Positions 11,620-22,600 of a DNA stretch of 64,000 nt are shown here, in pieces. The stretch comes from Astropecten irregularis (taxonomy: Eukaryota; Echinodermata; Asteroidea; Paxillosida; Astropectinidae): the NCBI GenBank assembly GCA_963971285.1, contig OZ020255.1, positions 14,218,931 through 14,282,930 on the forward strand, given 5' to 3'. Within the stretch, counting starts at the first letter, position 1. Each line of letters opens with the position of its first letter. The translations under genes were made by a program, and so were the position numbers. The notes under the pieces are model-generated. The model saw only the letters and a program-made list of their open reading frames with translations. It was not told the DNA's origin and did not search any database.

Positions 11620-11842
11620 GTCCGTGACGTCACCACAACCTCCCCTCTTTTGTCAACTTGTCCAAACTTGTCCGTGACGTCACCACAACCACGTCTATCT
11701 CTTCCATCTCATCTACCCACTCCTCCATCACTACATACCAACCACCTCCTCCCATCCCTCCTCCACCACAGCCACCACCACCAACACTCCCTCTCTCCCT
11801 CCCTCAACACCACTCACTCCCCTCCTCCTCACAATTACCTCC
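11620..11842 (-). repeat. Internal inverted copy of the left subterminal region, with CRE direct repeats
   Basis: 11807-11841 is the exact inverse of 7446-7480, and 11690-11806 is a diverged inverse of sequence up to about 7815 with the polypurine hairpin missing. Two perfect copies of GTCCGTGACGTCACCACAAC (CRE core TGACGTCA) occur at about 11620 and 11668. Confidence 0.75.
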
Positions 11843-12578
11843 CCTTCTTGCCAACGTCAGTCTGTTGATCTCTGGCAGCATTTTTGGAATTAAGCTTTTG
11901 TGTCACTCTGTGGTTTTTCATAGACTTTCTATTTTTACCAGTCCTTTCACATCTTTTGAATATTAGAACCTGATCAAAGCCATTTGACAAGCTGGCTTAC
12001 CTTTGTCAGTCATATTTCTGTAGACAAATATTAAAAGTAATAATTCGATGTATTTACCTTTTTACCTTTATTGATGATTATGTCTTTTTTAGTTCCTTTT
12101 CGGCAGTAAGTTTTGAAATTTAACAATTTATTTTTTATTCTTTTCAGCAAACAGTGACAAATCTGGTTTGCGCATCAGTGAACGAAAAGGGTGGCTTTGC
12201 TGAATCAATTATAGCAAAAATCCTACTCAATTTCTCAAATCACTTACATAATTTTCAACCTGCTAATTATCATTGTTTGTAACAGAAGTCATTAATTTGC
12301 AGTGTGCTTAATCAGTTATCAATTTGCCAACTGAGCAAAAACATGTCAGGAGTGCGATTATTGTAGCCTGCAGCCTACATATCATCGCGATGGCGGACCA
12401 GCTACGATTTGTTGCCTTGTTGGTTGGCAGTTTGTGGATGGAATGTCCTTCATAAGTCACAAACTCACAATTATGCATGGTCAAGAATAGATCACACATT
12501 TTTTTCTTTTAATACTACTAACATTATTAGAATTCATATAAATTTGAATTTCTTTGTTTAAAATTAATAATAATTTAT

Positions 12579-12703
12579 TAATAAAGTAAGCTTGCGGAGA
12601 CACCATGTAGAATCTCTTTTATGAATGTGTGGTTCTTTTCATTTCAGAACCACACATTCATAAAAGAGATTCTACATGGTGTCTCCGCAAGCTTACTTTA
12701 TTA
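12579..12703. repeat. Perfect 58-bp-arm palindrome with 9-nt loop
   Basis: 12579-12636 and 12646-12703 are exact inverse complements as I read them (TAATAAAGTAAGCTTGCGGA ... GTGTGGTTCT), separated by TTTCATTTC. No mismatch suggests recent formation or active maintenance. Confidence 0.95.
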
Positions 12704-14302
12704 CATTCTTCCACCATGCAAAGCTTCAAATCATACTTAATAATTTATTGTAATTTTTTTTTGGTTAGTCTAAGGGCGTGGGTTAAGTGGTGCTGAATGG
12801 CTATTTGCCAGATTAGAGTGGTGTCACTGTGGTCTATCATGGCATTAAGCAACAAACTGACAGGGAGACACCTGCAACAAATATTGTCAGTCTGTGGCTG
12901 GCGGTGCAAAAACGGTTTTAAAAATGCATTTTTATGCTTATATTGCAAAAGGAGTGGGGAATATTACGTTCCAAGTGATTCACCAACTTAAACTTTGGAA
13001 ATTTCAAAATAGTTCAAAAGTTACAGCCCCCCAAAAAGTCCAGGACAGGTCCTATGTTGGGTATACCATCTGTTTGTGTGTAAACGTTCAGGGTTTTGAA
13101 GTCAACACACGCAAAGCAGTAACTTTGTGTATTTATAACAAAACTAGTATTTACTATTAAATACATTGCCCACAAGTTAAAATAATGTTTTTTCTTTGAA
13201 ACCAAGCCAAAATATTTGAAAAAAATGTATTTTTGGACAATTTGTGGCTGTTTTCTGGAAGCGATAATTTCCCCCAGATTTTAAAAATGAGGTGTCATTC
13301 TGTGGCTTTTTCGATACAATGTCTTTGTTATCTTGAAATTGTAAATTCTTTCCCAAATATATGAGAAACATACTTAAAAAGCCTGAACCCATCTTGCTTC
13401 TCCTTTAATGATATACCAATAATCACTTTTATAATTTTTTTATCAGCAAAATATCATTAAAATAATGTCAGTATGTGGTCACCCAATTTTTTCGTTTCGA
13501 TTTTAAATACATTTAACAATAGTACTTTTGTATTTTTTTTGTTTTACTGAATGATTCATGATAAAATGAATTGAATTGCTGCATTTATACAGGCAAAAAA
13601 CAGTTTATCTGTGAGAAGGAGTTTGGTAACCCCCGAAAAATTCTTTCCACTGGACACCTCTTTGTCAATAGAGGGCTTTCTTTTCGTCAGTCTGTGGTTA
13701 GGGGAATACTAACCTCGTCCAATAATTAAAATATCTCATAAATATGGGATGGGAAATGTGTTTTGTTTAGGACAAGAAAAACATTTTACTGATTTATCAT
13801 TTCCTAAGAACATTTGAGATTTATTTGTAAATTCTGAGGAATTTTTTAATGCATAGTTGTAGTGCTTTTTAAAACCTACAAACGGTAGGTTGAATCTAAT
13901 GCTAGCACATATGTCTGTGTTTTCCTTTGCAAATATGTTCCATACAATTTTATTTCTGCTTTCAAGCCTTCGTAGCTTTCTCGGCTGGTGATTTTGACAC
14001 ATTTAATATGACACGATATGTATAAAAATGTGACAAGTCTTTCTCGCGCAATTAAACATTCATTTCGTCCCATACACTCGGTAGGACTAATTATACTAAT
14101 AGGACTTTTTGTATGTACAATAAATTGAAATTTTGCAGACCTGCATAAATGTTTTACACAGTTAACAAATCATACGTGTTTAATTGACGGTGGATAATGC
14201 ACCCTTCCACAGGGCGAAGCGGAAGAAATAGGCCCCTATGGTTGAAAAGTAAAAACAAAAAGTCAAATACTCGAGTTTAAACTGGGCTAATTGGCATGAG
14301 TT

Positions 14303-14925
14303 ATTTGTAGGGTTGTGGTCAGTCAGATAGTAGGGATGTAGGTAACTGATTGGTCATTTGTAGGGTTGTGGTCAGTCAGGCAGTAGGGGTGCAGGTAATT
14401 GATTGGTCTTTTGTAGGGTTGCGGTCAGTCAGATAGTAGGGATGCAGGTAACTGATTGGTCATTTGTAGGGTTGTGGTCAGTCAGGCAGTAGGGGTGCAG
14501 GTAATTGATTGGTCTTTTGTAGGGTTGCGGTCAGTCAGATAGTAGGGATGCAGGTAACTGATTGGTCATTTGTAGGGTTGTGGTCAGTCAGGCAGTAGGG
14601 ATGCAGGTAATTGATTGGTCATTTGTAGGGTTGTGGTCAGTCAGGCAGTAGGGATGCAGGTAATTGATTGGTCATTTGTAGGTTTGCGGTCAGTCAGATA
14701 GTAGGGATGCAGGTAATTGATTGGTCATTTGTAGGGTTGCGGTCAGTCAGATAGTAGGGATGCAGGTAATTGATTGGTCATTTGTAGGATTGCGGTCAGT
14801 CAGATAGTAGGGATGCAGGTAATTGATTGGTCATTCGTAGGGTTGTGGTCAGTCAGGCAGTAGGGATGTAGGTAATTGATTGGTTATTTGTGGGGTTGAG
14901 GTCAGTCAGGTGGTAGGGATGCAGG
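14303..14925. repeat. 53-bp minisatellite
   Basis: About 11-12 units of TTGTAGGGTTGTGGTCAGTC, then AGGCAGTAGGGATGCAGG, then TAATTGATTGGTCAT. Units differ by a few recurring substitutions (GTTGTGG/GTTGCGG, CAGGCAG/CAGATAG), with an alternating higher-order pattern at the left. Confidence 0.95.
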
Positions 14926-16068
14926 ATTTATATTTGGATGGTGTTAATCATCCAGTATCCATAGACAATTGATCGCTTGTGGTTGTGTTAGCCAAGCTAA
15001 TTGAAATTTCAGAATGAGTTATAAGATGAGATGATGTGGACAAGTTAATGTGTCAGTAAGAAAATGAAGATTTAATGTTTGATCTTACATAAAATTTTTT
15101 AATGAAATACTTTTCTTGCCAGTATTTGCACAATTTGAATTTCTGCATGACATCAATCATAAATAGATGTGGAAAGCTGGGAAAAATCATCTTGGAAGTG
15201 ATAAAATAACCTCATTACATATTCACAATGTTTCCCAGTATGAATATTTACCACTGACTAATGTCATACTTAATTGCTATGATCCTGGCTTTATTATGTG
15301 TATGCCCCCCCCCCCCCCTCCTTATACATTGTAAATTCCAAAAACTTAAGTGCTTAGTATTAACAGAGACACATATACCAGCCGGGTTGATGGAGACTGA
15401 ACAATCAATATTGTGTCGTCAATAACAATAATATGTTTTTGCTTAATGTAGCCTAAATTGTCAGTATGTGGCTTAGGTACATATTAATGATTGTAAAAAA
15501 ACAAGATGATTCATATTTTTAAAGGAAAGTTAATTTTACCAGCTACAGGGACATTGTGATTAGATACGAAACTATTGTAAACATTGGTAAAAACATTAGC
15601 CGATGCCGTAATTTTTGAGAAAGAAGCGGTTTTACAGCAGGTAAAAATTTCTACAACCCTCACCTGAAAATTCTTGACCACAGAATGACACACTGCTAAA
15701 TTTATGAGAAAAAAATTTAAAAAGCCCTACAATTATGCTTTGTACAAAAATTAATATGTTAAAATCCACGAGAAACATTACAAGCAATATAATGCCGTCT
15801 ATCATCTTTATTGACAACTTATATACCATTAAATACCATAAGCAAAATCTAAGTTATATGCACATTGGGTCACCACATAGGTCATTCCACAGAGTGACAC
15901 ATTTTCTCAAACTGACAAAATCCACAGACTGACGTGCCAAAATACTAAAACCACAGAGTGACAAAAACCATATTGTAGTATGTACAAAATTGTCAGTCTG
16001 TGGCCGCGTTCGTAAAATGCTAAGCCACATTCTGACACACCCTGCACAAATGCATAGGCATTGAAATC

Positions 16069-16178
16069 CCTCATTTCCTCCCTCCCTCCTCAAAACGGCC
16101 TCTTTCCTCCTCCTCCTCCTCCAAAAATGGCCTCTTTCCGCCTCCCAAACAGGCTCGAGACCGCCCTCACATACTACT
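16069..16178 (-). repeat. Right 110-bp terminal inverted repeat
   Basis: Inverse complement of 7339-7448. The outer edge ...CATACTACT is followed directly by the duplicated target GCCCCT (16179-16184). Confidence 0.9.
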
Positions 16179-16184
16179 GCCCCT

Positions 16185-16830
16185 CCCCTGCCCTCCCATA
16201 TGCACAGTTGACAGTAGGCCTACTCAGTAAAGTACAAAATCGGCGGTAGTTTGTTGACATCGTTTTCCAACGACGTCAAGTTTATAACTTGAATTACGAA
16301 ACAATCGTATCCACACAAATATACCTACATGGTAACCATGATGTATAGATCCATGCTATATTACTCTCGAAAGCAATCAGATCATACGATACGATACAAA
16401 GTTTACGCTTTCGTGTGTTCGCGGGTGCATAACTTCAGAACTTGTCCATTAAACTTAAAATGGCCGCCGACAACTTTTTCCCGTGTCTTGCGAGATTTGA
16501 GAGGAAAAGATGCAAACTGAGTCAATGATTCTCTTCAAAAAGTTCTTTTTTACTAAAAAATAGATCAAATAAATACAAAATGAATTACATTCTTCTCAGA
16601 AACTTTATATTTGTATTAGTATGGAACTTTTTAACGAATAAATTTGCTTTTTGGATCACGAGAAACCGCGATACTCAATGACAGTATGACAGTAATGGCC
16701 GGATAAACAAACACTTCACGCGTGGTAACCGTCGTGATTTTCTTCAATTAGGCTAAATGTGGTAGGCTAAATTGATTGTGACATACCTACAATCGTTAAT
16801 TGCCCGAGAGGGGGATACACTGTTCGTGAA
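16185..16830 (+). promoter_or_regulatory. Possible promoter region of the RING gene
   Basis: The sequence is unlike the element on its left. It contains AAAATGGCCGCCGAC at about 16456, which resembles YY1-type initiator sites common in TATA-less promoters, and ends in a short leader before an ATG in fair context (GTGAAATGG). No TATA box is evident. Confidence 0.3.
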
Positions 16831-16870
16831 ATGGCGTCAAAGAAGAATTCAGGGATATCTGAAAAGGTTG
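16831..16870 (+). CDS. Candidate first coding exon of the RING/coiled-coil gene
   Basis: ATG GCG TCA AAG AAG opens a short basic peptide, MASKKNSGISEKV. A donor G|GTAAAA at 16870/16871 leaves one base over, exactly the phase needed by either acceptor of the next exon (19667 or 19673). The assignment rests on phase and position only; another upstream exon is possible. Confidence 0.4.
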
Positions 16871-17426
16871 GTAAAAATTATCGTAAACCAAGTTTTGAAA
16901 TGTCGTCTGCTTCAAGTTCTTATCATTATCATGCAGTGCACTGCATTCATGAATGTCAAAGTTAAGCTTAACTAACGCGTTAGACTAGTGTTAGGTCTAG
17001 GCCTATATTAAGTTTCTTTGAGTTTGATATTATGATGGTTAAGACCTTTTCTTTTCTGTAGTAGCAGCACATATAGCATTTTTCAGAAATAAGATCTTAT
17101 GGGTTTCGACGTTTCAGCTTATTTGAGTTGAGTAAAACTAAAACTGTCAGTCAGAAGCCAGGAAAGTCACTTAATATATCAGCAACAGGTTTCAAAATGT
17201 TGAATCCTTATACCTGCTTTCCAGTGGCGGGGTATTCCACAATAGCGTTTCGCACTAATGACGTCACACCACGCGCGACGCGCACACATACTTCCACGCA
17301 TGCTTCCACACTATTTTTAGCGCAAGTGCGCAGCGCTATTACTCCGTTTTTATTTCTCAGAAGAACATCTAGTCTTAATTTTGACCACATTTCTGATGTT
17401 TTTCACAGGTTCAGGAGATCAAACGC

Positions 17427-18772
17427 ATGCAGAAGAACTGGATGGAGCAAAGAACCTTGTCATCATCAGTGGAGAAGAAACAGACATCATCCGATGGTCG
17501 TCCTGGTAGAGGCAGGGGTAACAAAGTACAAGCAAGAAGCAAGGAAACACCAAGTAAATCAGGTCAGGGAACACAAATAGTACTTGAAGGTTTGCATGGT
17601 GAAATTCATTTGTTGAATTCATTATTTTCTGTAGGTGTTTGTGATCAAGCTCTTTTGTGGTTTAAGTCATATTTATCATGTAGACAACAAATTGTTTGTA
17701 TTAATGATTCAAAGTCTCACCCTGCTCTCTTACAATGTGGTGTTCCTCAGGGGTCAGTTGGTGGTCCCTTTCTTTTCTCCATCTATTTTAGCAGTATCAG
17801 AGGCATCCTCCAACGTCATGACATAAAGTATCATTGTTACACTGAGACAGTTCATAAGCTTGAATCATGTATTATTGATATTAGACATTGGATGTGTAAT
17901 CATTCTTTGAAACTTAATGACAGTAAAACAGAATTCATTTGTTTTGGATCTAGAGCACAGGTGGGAAAAGTAAAATTGTCATCTATAAGAATTGGCAGTG
18001 TTGATGTACCACTGTCTGACTCTGTCAGGAATTTAGGAGTCATGTTCAATTCGTCGATGTCTATGGCAACCCATGTTTCATCTGTTTGTAAATCTGTTAA
18101 TTACTATTTGCGTAATTTGGGATTTGTCCGGAAATATTTGAATCAGTCTACCACTGAGAAACTTGTACATGCCTTTATATCCTCTAAACTAGATTTTGGT
18201 AATGTCCATTTCTTTCAGTTGCCTCATAATCAGCTTGTTCGTCTTCAGAAACTTCAGAATACAGCTGCCCGTCTGATAACTCACACCAGAAAAAGCGATC
18301 ATATTACTCCTGTTCTTAAATCACTACATTGGTTGCCCATAGAATCACAAATTTTGTTTAAAATATTCTTGCTCATGTTTCATTGTGTCCATGGTACTGC
18401 CCCTGACTATAATGTTTCTCTTGTACAGCAATATACCCCTATTAGGCAACTTCGCTCATCTGAATCCATTTCATATGTTGTACCAAAAGTTAAAACCAAA
18501 TGGGGGGATCGCTCATTTGTTCATGCGGGTCCATTATTTTGGAATAAATTGCCATTAGACATTCGGGAAACTCATAATATTGTTACTTTCAAGGTTAAAC
18601 TAAAGACGTATCTTTTTCATAATGCATATAAGTAGTTTGTCTGTTGTATATTGTTCAGACATTATTCTCTATTTTGTATTGCAGTATTTCTATTTTCACT
18701 TCTGTCAAGCGCTTTGAGCACTTCTGTGGATATTGCGCTATATAAGTAACCATTATTATTATTATTATTATG
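17427..18772 (+). mobile_element. 5'-truncated, dead CR1-like non-LTR retrotransposon
   Basis: A 402-residue open frame (17427-18635) contains the C-terminal half of a reverse transcriptase: FKSYLSCRQQIV, then CGVPQGSVGGPFLFSIYFSS, then HSLKLNDSKTEFI and a typical thumb region ending in PLFWNKLPLDIRE. The catalytic YADD motif expected after GVPQGS is absent: the sequence goes from YHCYTETVH straight to downstream helices, a deletion. No endonuclease domain is recognised upstream. The 3' UTR ends GCGCTTTGAGCAC ... ATTGCGCTATATAAG followed by an ATT-repeat tail (to ~18772), typical of CR1/L2-group LINEs. It lies in an intron of the RING gene, same strand. Confidence 0.85.
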
Positions 18773-18916
18773 GTGGATAGGCAAACTTAGTTTATGCCAC
18801 CTAATGCTGTTATTGGTTAAGCGTCTCATCTGTGAAATGTCGCATCCTCATTGCTGTATTACCCCATAATTTCCCTCAAAAATCAAAGCCCTACCCTCTT
18901 TCCCCAATTTTAACAT

Positions 18917-19034
18917 TGGTAATATTCAGTGTTGTATCCGAGTCCACAACCTCTGAGGCCAAGGCCGAGTCCAAGTCATGGGCCGGCCTCAAGGCCAAGG
19001 CCGACCTTGAGTCATACAACACTGGTAATATTCA
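18917..19034. mobile_element. 94-bp mini-element with 12-bp target duplication
   Basis: The direct repeat TGGTAATATTCA at 18917-18928 and 19023-19034 flanks a 94-bp body that begins GTGTTGTAT and ends in its exact inverse ATACAACAC. The interior is GC-rich with repeated AAGGCCGAG blocks. Too short to code. Confidence 0.7.
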
Positions 19035-19280
19035 AGAAGATACCGCCACCAACATATTTAGCTGAGTTACTTTACAAAAGGTTGGCCTAAACTACAGAAG
19101 GTGGCATAAAGTACACTATGACCATTTCTAACTTAAAGTTAAGAAGTTTGCAGTGACGGTGTCACCATGTATTTATCAATGTCTCAGTAACACTTGAATC
19201 TGCTATCATCAAGTGCATTTATTTAGCAATAAAAAAATGGAAACTTGTGATACTGTTATCTTTTGGTGGATTTTATGTAA

Positions 19281-19590
19281 TTAAAGGTAGTATCATACTT
19301 TGGTAGCATACCAAAATAGAAATCTTCACATATTTACTGGTAATTTTACAGAATATGAAGATGGTGATGGTAGATAACATACCATTAAAATTGTTCTATC
19401 TGAAATGCTGTATTTATCCAGAAAAGAGAAAAACGAATGACCATAAAGAGTTTGGATCTTTTAAAGATAAAAAATAACGGTGAATACAGAAATGGGACTG
19501 AACATTTTGCAGATGATTGTTAAGCCTTCCTTTATATTTTTGCCTATGGATCTGCATTTCTTTGACAAAAACCAAAGTATGATAATCCTT
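19281..19590 (-). mobile_element. TTAA MITE
   Basis: TTAA at 19281-19284, then AGGTAGTATCATACTTTGGT. The right end ACCAAAGTATGATAATCCTT is degraded and lacks TTAA. It ends about 80 bases before a coding exon of the RING gene. Confidence 0.8.
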
Positions 19591-19666
19591 TGAAATCTGG
19601 GTTGAAGTGTTTGAAGAAGAAAATAAAATTGAAATTGCAACTTTCCGTGCATTTTCTTGGACATAG

Positions 19667-22600
19667 ACGCAGTTTCTTGGGTCGTCGGTAGTGGCTCCAA
19701 GAAAAAGCCATCATCAGTTAGAGCGCGCTCAGCATCGCCAGCCCGGCCGACTTCCTCCAGGCCAGCACCCGGCGCTAACAACACCAGACCCTCAGGCGGA
19801 AAGGCCGGCGTCGCTGGAGGCAGACCTCCCTCAACAGGACGCCCTCCTACATCAAGCCATCCTGGATCATCAAGGAGTGATTCCGGCTCTTCCAAGAAGC
19901 ACAGCCGTCCAGGAGAGGCCAATGAATTTGTGTCCAAGGGGAGACTGCTGCAGACAGGGTCTGAGCCAAATTTGTGCCACAGAGGTGAAGATGAGCCGTC
20001 CTCTTCAGATAACACGTCCGGTTTCATAAGGTTTTCATCAGGTGCTTCCAAAGACAACCCCGACCAATGGGATTTGAAAAACAACAGAACTTCCAACCAA
20101 TCAGACAAGGTTACAAACCCGGCTGCCTTCCATTCAGAATCACCCCAGTCTTCGAGCAGCCAATCAGAGCCCAGGTTGCAAACTTCCAGCCAATCGCATG
20201 GAAGCTCTGAGAACAGTGCCGGCCAATCAGGATTAAGGACTACAGATTCAATTGCTCCGGATGCCTTTGATAAACTCGCTGAACAGATTGCCAGCAAAGT
20301 CAGAGCGGACATGAAACACGAGAGAAATCAGATGATGCAATCGGTGGGATTCACCGGGAAAAGCGTCCTGGAAGATGACGATGATGAAGATGCTACAATG
20401 TCAAGCCACAAATGCAGCAAATGCAAACAGTTGATGGTAAGCTCTTTGAACAGGTTCATCTGGATTGTTGATTGACAAATATTTTTGGAGATTCACTGTG
20501 CAACTCATACCACTTCTCAATGTCCTTTTGTTGACGGTGGAGACTGCTGCAGAGGGTGTGGTAATGAGTCTGTCAGAGATGTCATGTAGCTTGTAGGCTC
20601 CCTTGTCCCTATTGAGAACATTGTCACTACAAATCTCCTGATTCAAATGGATGAATCTTCTAAAAAAGTTTGTGGTAAGAAATAAATAGTTTTACTCACT
20701 TCAATTTTACCCACATGTTATGGATGGGTTTGAGAATTTCTGTCTTAAATTTGATGTTATTCTGAAGGTTACTGGTACGAATCCTGCTTCAGTAAATTTT
20801 TTTTGTATTCCTTAAATGACTTAAATAGGATAATCAAATTTGTGCATTTTTAATTGGTTTTTTGGTACGGTATTCCGGAGGTTGCAGGCTCAAACGCTTC
20901 AGCCAATTTTCCTTGTTCAAATTGTAAAAAAAAGAAAGATTCTGCTTGCATAATAGCTCCAAGTTTTGGGGTCGAACAAAGGAAACTTTACTGAACCAGG
21001 AAGCGAACCTCAAACCACTAGACCTCAATGTTATTACTGTAGCACCTAGCCATCCAGCCTTGAATTCTTGTGAAGACTGATATTAATGATGATGCCAACG
21101 TTTTTGTTTGAACCAATAGGTGGCGCCAGACCATGTGCCTTATATGTTGATTCCCTGTGGCCATACATTGTGCGAAGCCTGTGCTGAGGACAGAATCAAG
21201 TGCTGTACTTGCAGAGCAAGAGGTACGTTTGTACAAGAGGATTGTAACTTAATAATAATAATAATAATATAGGACATTTATATTGCGCAGCTACTATATG
21301 AATATACTCTACTGCGCATTACAACTTAACCATGACACATGACACTTGGGATGCACGTTACAATAATTCTCACCATTCACATCGTAAAATTAACTCCCGG
21401 TATGTATATCATGTGCAAGTCAACAAATTATGGTAGCACAGGAGGGTCATTGCACTTGTCGCAAATATCTGCGCACATCTTTGTGATGTGTGATACATCG
21501 TCGTACATCACAAATCTGCACATATTTTCTTTGTGTGTTTTTTATATGTGGCATGATTTTTTTTAATGATCTTTGTTTGCTTAGTTACCGTACGGTGCAA
21601 AACACTCAAATGAAATGTAAATAAAAAGCTTTAAAACAGCAGTCAACTTGCCACGACATTCGCACCATTATTAAATGAGGTGAAGCTAATATAGTGGTTA
21701 TGATTTGCCACAATGTCATATGTCATGGCAGCCACAAAAATGCGTGATGGCACTATTGGCTCTCAATATCCATTATTGCCAGCATTGCCTAAGAGTTTCC
21801 TGAAAGTTGAATGTATAGTATATTTGAGCAGTAAGGTTTAAAAACATCTTTGTTTCATTTTGGTCTGAAAGCCTACTATATTGGGGAGTCAGGGTTGTGT
21901 AGCGGATCTTTCCTCGCCTTTCACCTCTGGCAGACCGGGTTCAAGTCTGGCTCGGTCCACAATTCACGAGTGGATTGGGTTTTCAGTCCCTACTGATTCT
22001 GTGGGTTTTACCGCTGCACTCTGGGGTTTTCCTCCCACCTCTAAAACTGTATCTTCTTTTCATCATCTTTCCATAAAAAGTTTCCATCAGGCTTGCGAGC
22101 TACATGTACAGTGCCAAGGGCGCTTTTGAGGAATCCTTGGTGTCAGTACCAGAAATAAATGATAATAACAATAACTTTAAACATTTCAACAGCTGAGCCA
22201 GTGTATCTTTTCTAAAGAGGATTGGAACTCATGAATGCTGTTAGCTGAATGAAAGGGCCTGTACATAAATATTCTTTTGCCTTTTCTCTTCAGTGTCTTC
22301 CACTGCAGTTAATACAACCCTTCAGCAAATCATCTCTTTAACATTGTCCAACAACCACACATCATCCATCGCGCATCATCAAGCTGTCAATACCAACGCA
22401 GTGCGCCTCTCCCATCCAAGGGACACGTACAACCCCTCGGAATATTCCAGCCTTCCATCCGATACAGCAAATTCCAGTGATAGTGGATCGTACCACTCGA
22501 ACTATAGGGATGCTTGTGAGGACAAGCAGAATCCTCTGCATCCAGCATACCATCAGTCGAACTTTGTCAGTGACGATCATACCACGAGCTCAGTACCACG

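Larger units (their letters stand above)
11855..16037. repeat. Dispersed array of TGTCAGTCTGTGG motifs
   Basis: About 14 matches with at most two or three changes. Plus strand: 11855, 11901, 12821 (shortened), 12885, 13293, 13466, 13685, 15460, 15991. Minus strand (CCACAGACTGACA form): 15678, 15888, 15922, 15951, 16025. Six of them cluster within 160 bases just inside the right terminal repeat, on both strands. Apart from the MITE, hairpin and minisatellite I see no gene in 11843-16068. The arrangement resembles subterminal transposase- or initiator-binding repeats; that role is inferred. Confidence 0.8.
7339..16178. mobile_element. 8.84-kb Polinton-like (Maverick-like) non-autonomous element
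   Basis: Inverted copies of a 110-bp sequence lie at 7339-7448 and 16069-16178, and I read no mismatch between them. Both outer ends start AGTAGTATGTGAGGGCGG. The bases just outside are GCCCCT at 7333-7338 and GCCCCT again at 16179-16184, a 6-bp direct duplication. Long terminal repeats with 5'-AG ends and 6-bp target duplications are the published signature of Polinton/Maverick elements. No DNA polymerase B, integrase, ATPase, protease or capsid gene is visible, and 8.8 kb is well short of the usual 15-20 kb, so it would be a deletion derivative or an unrelated element with similar ends. Contents: 31-bp satellite, one C2H2/acidic gene, a secondarily inserted TTAA MITE, a hairpin, a 53-bp minisatellite and an array of 13-bp motifs. 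Confidence 0.7.

Noticed and set aside
11608-11966. Plus-strand Pro/Ser/His-rich frames of 86 and 102 codons
   Set aside because: They translate a pyrimidine-rich subterminal repeat; both frames are equally open, and the content mirrors 7446-7815.
14303-14925. CRISPR-like direct repeats
   Set aside because: Units are contiguous 53-bp tandem copies without unique spacers, and the genome is eukaryotic.
22293-22295. GTG as the start of a separate 172-codon gene
   Set aside because: It is the exon junction (G|TG) of the RING gene; phase and acceptor agree.
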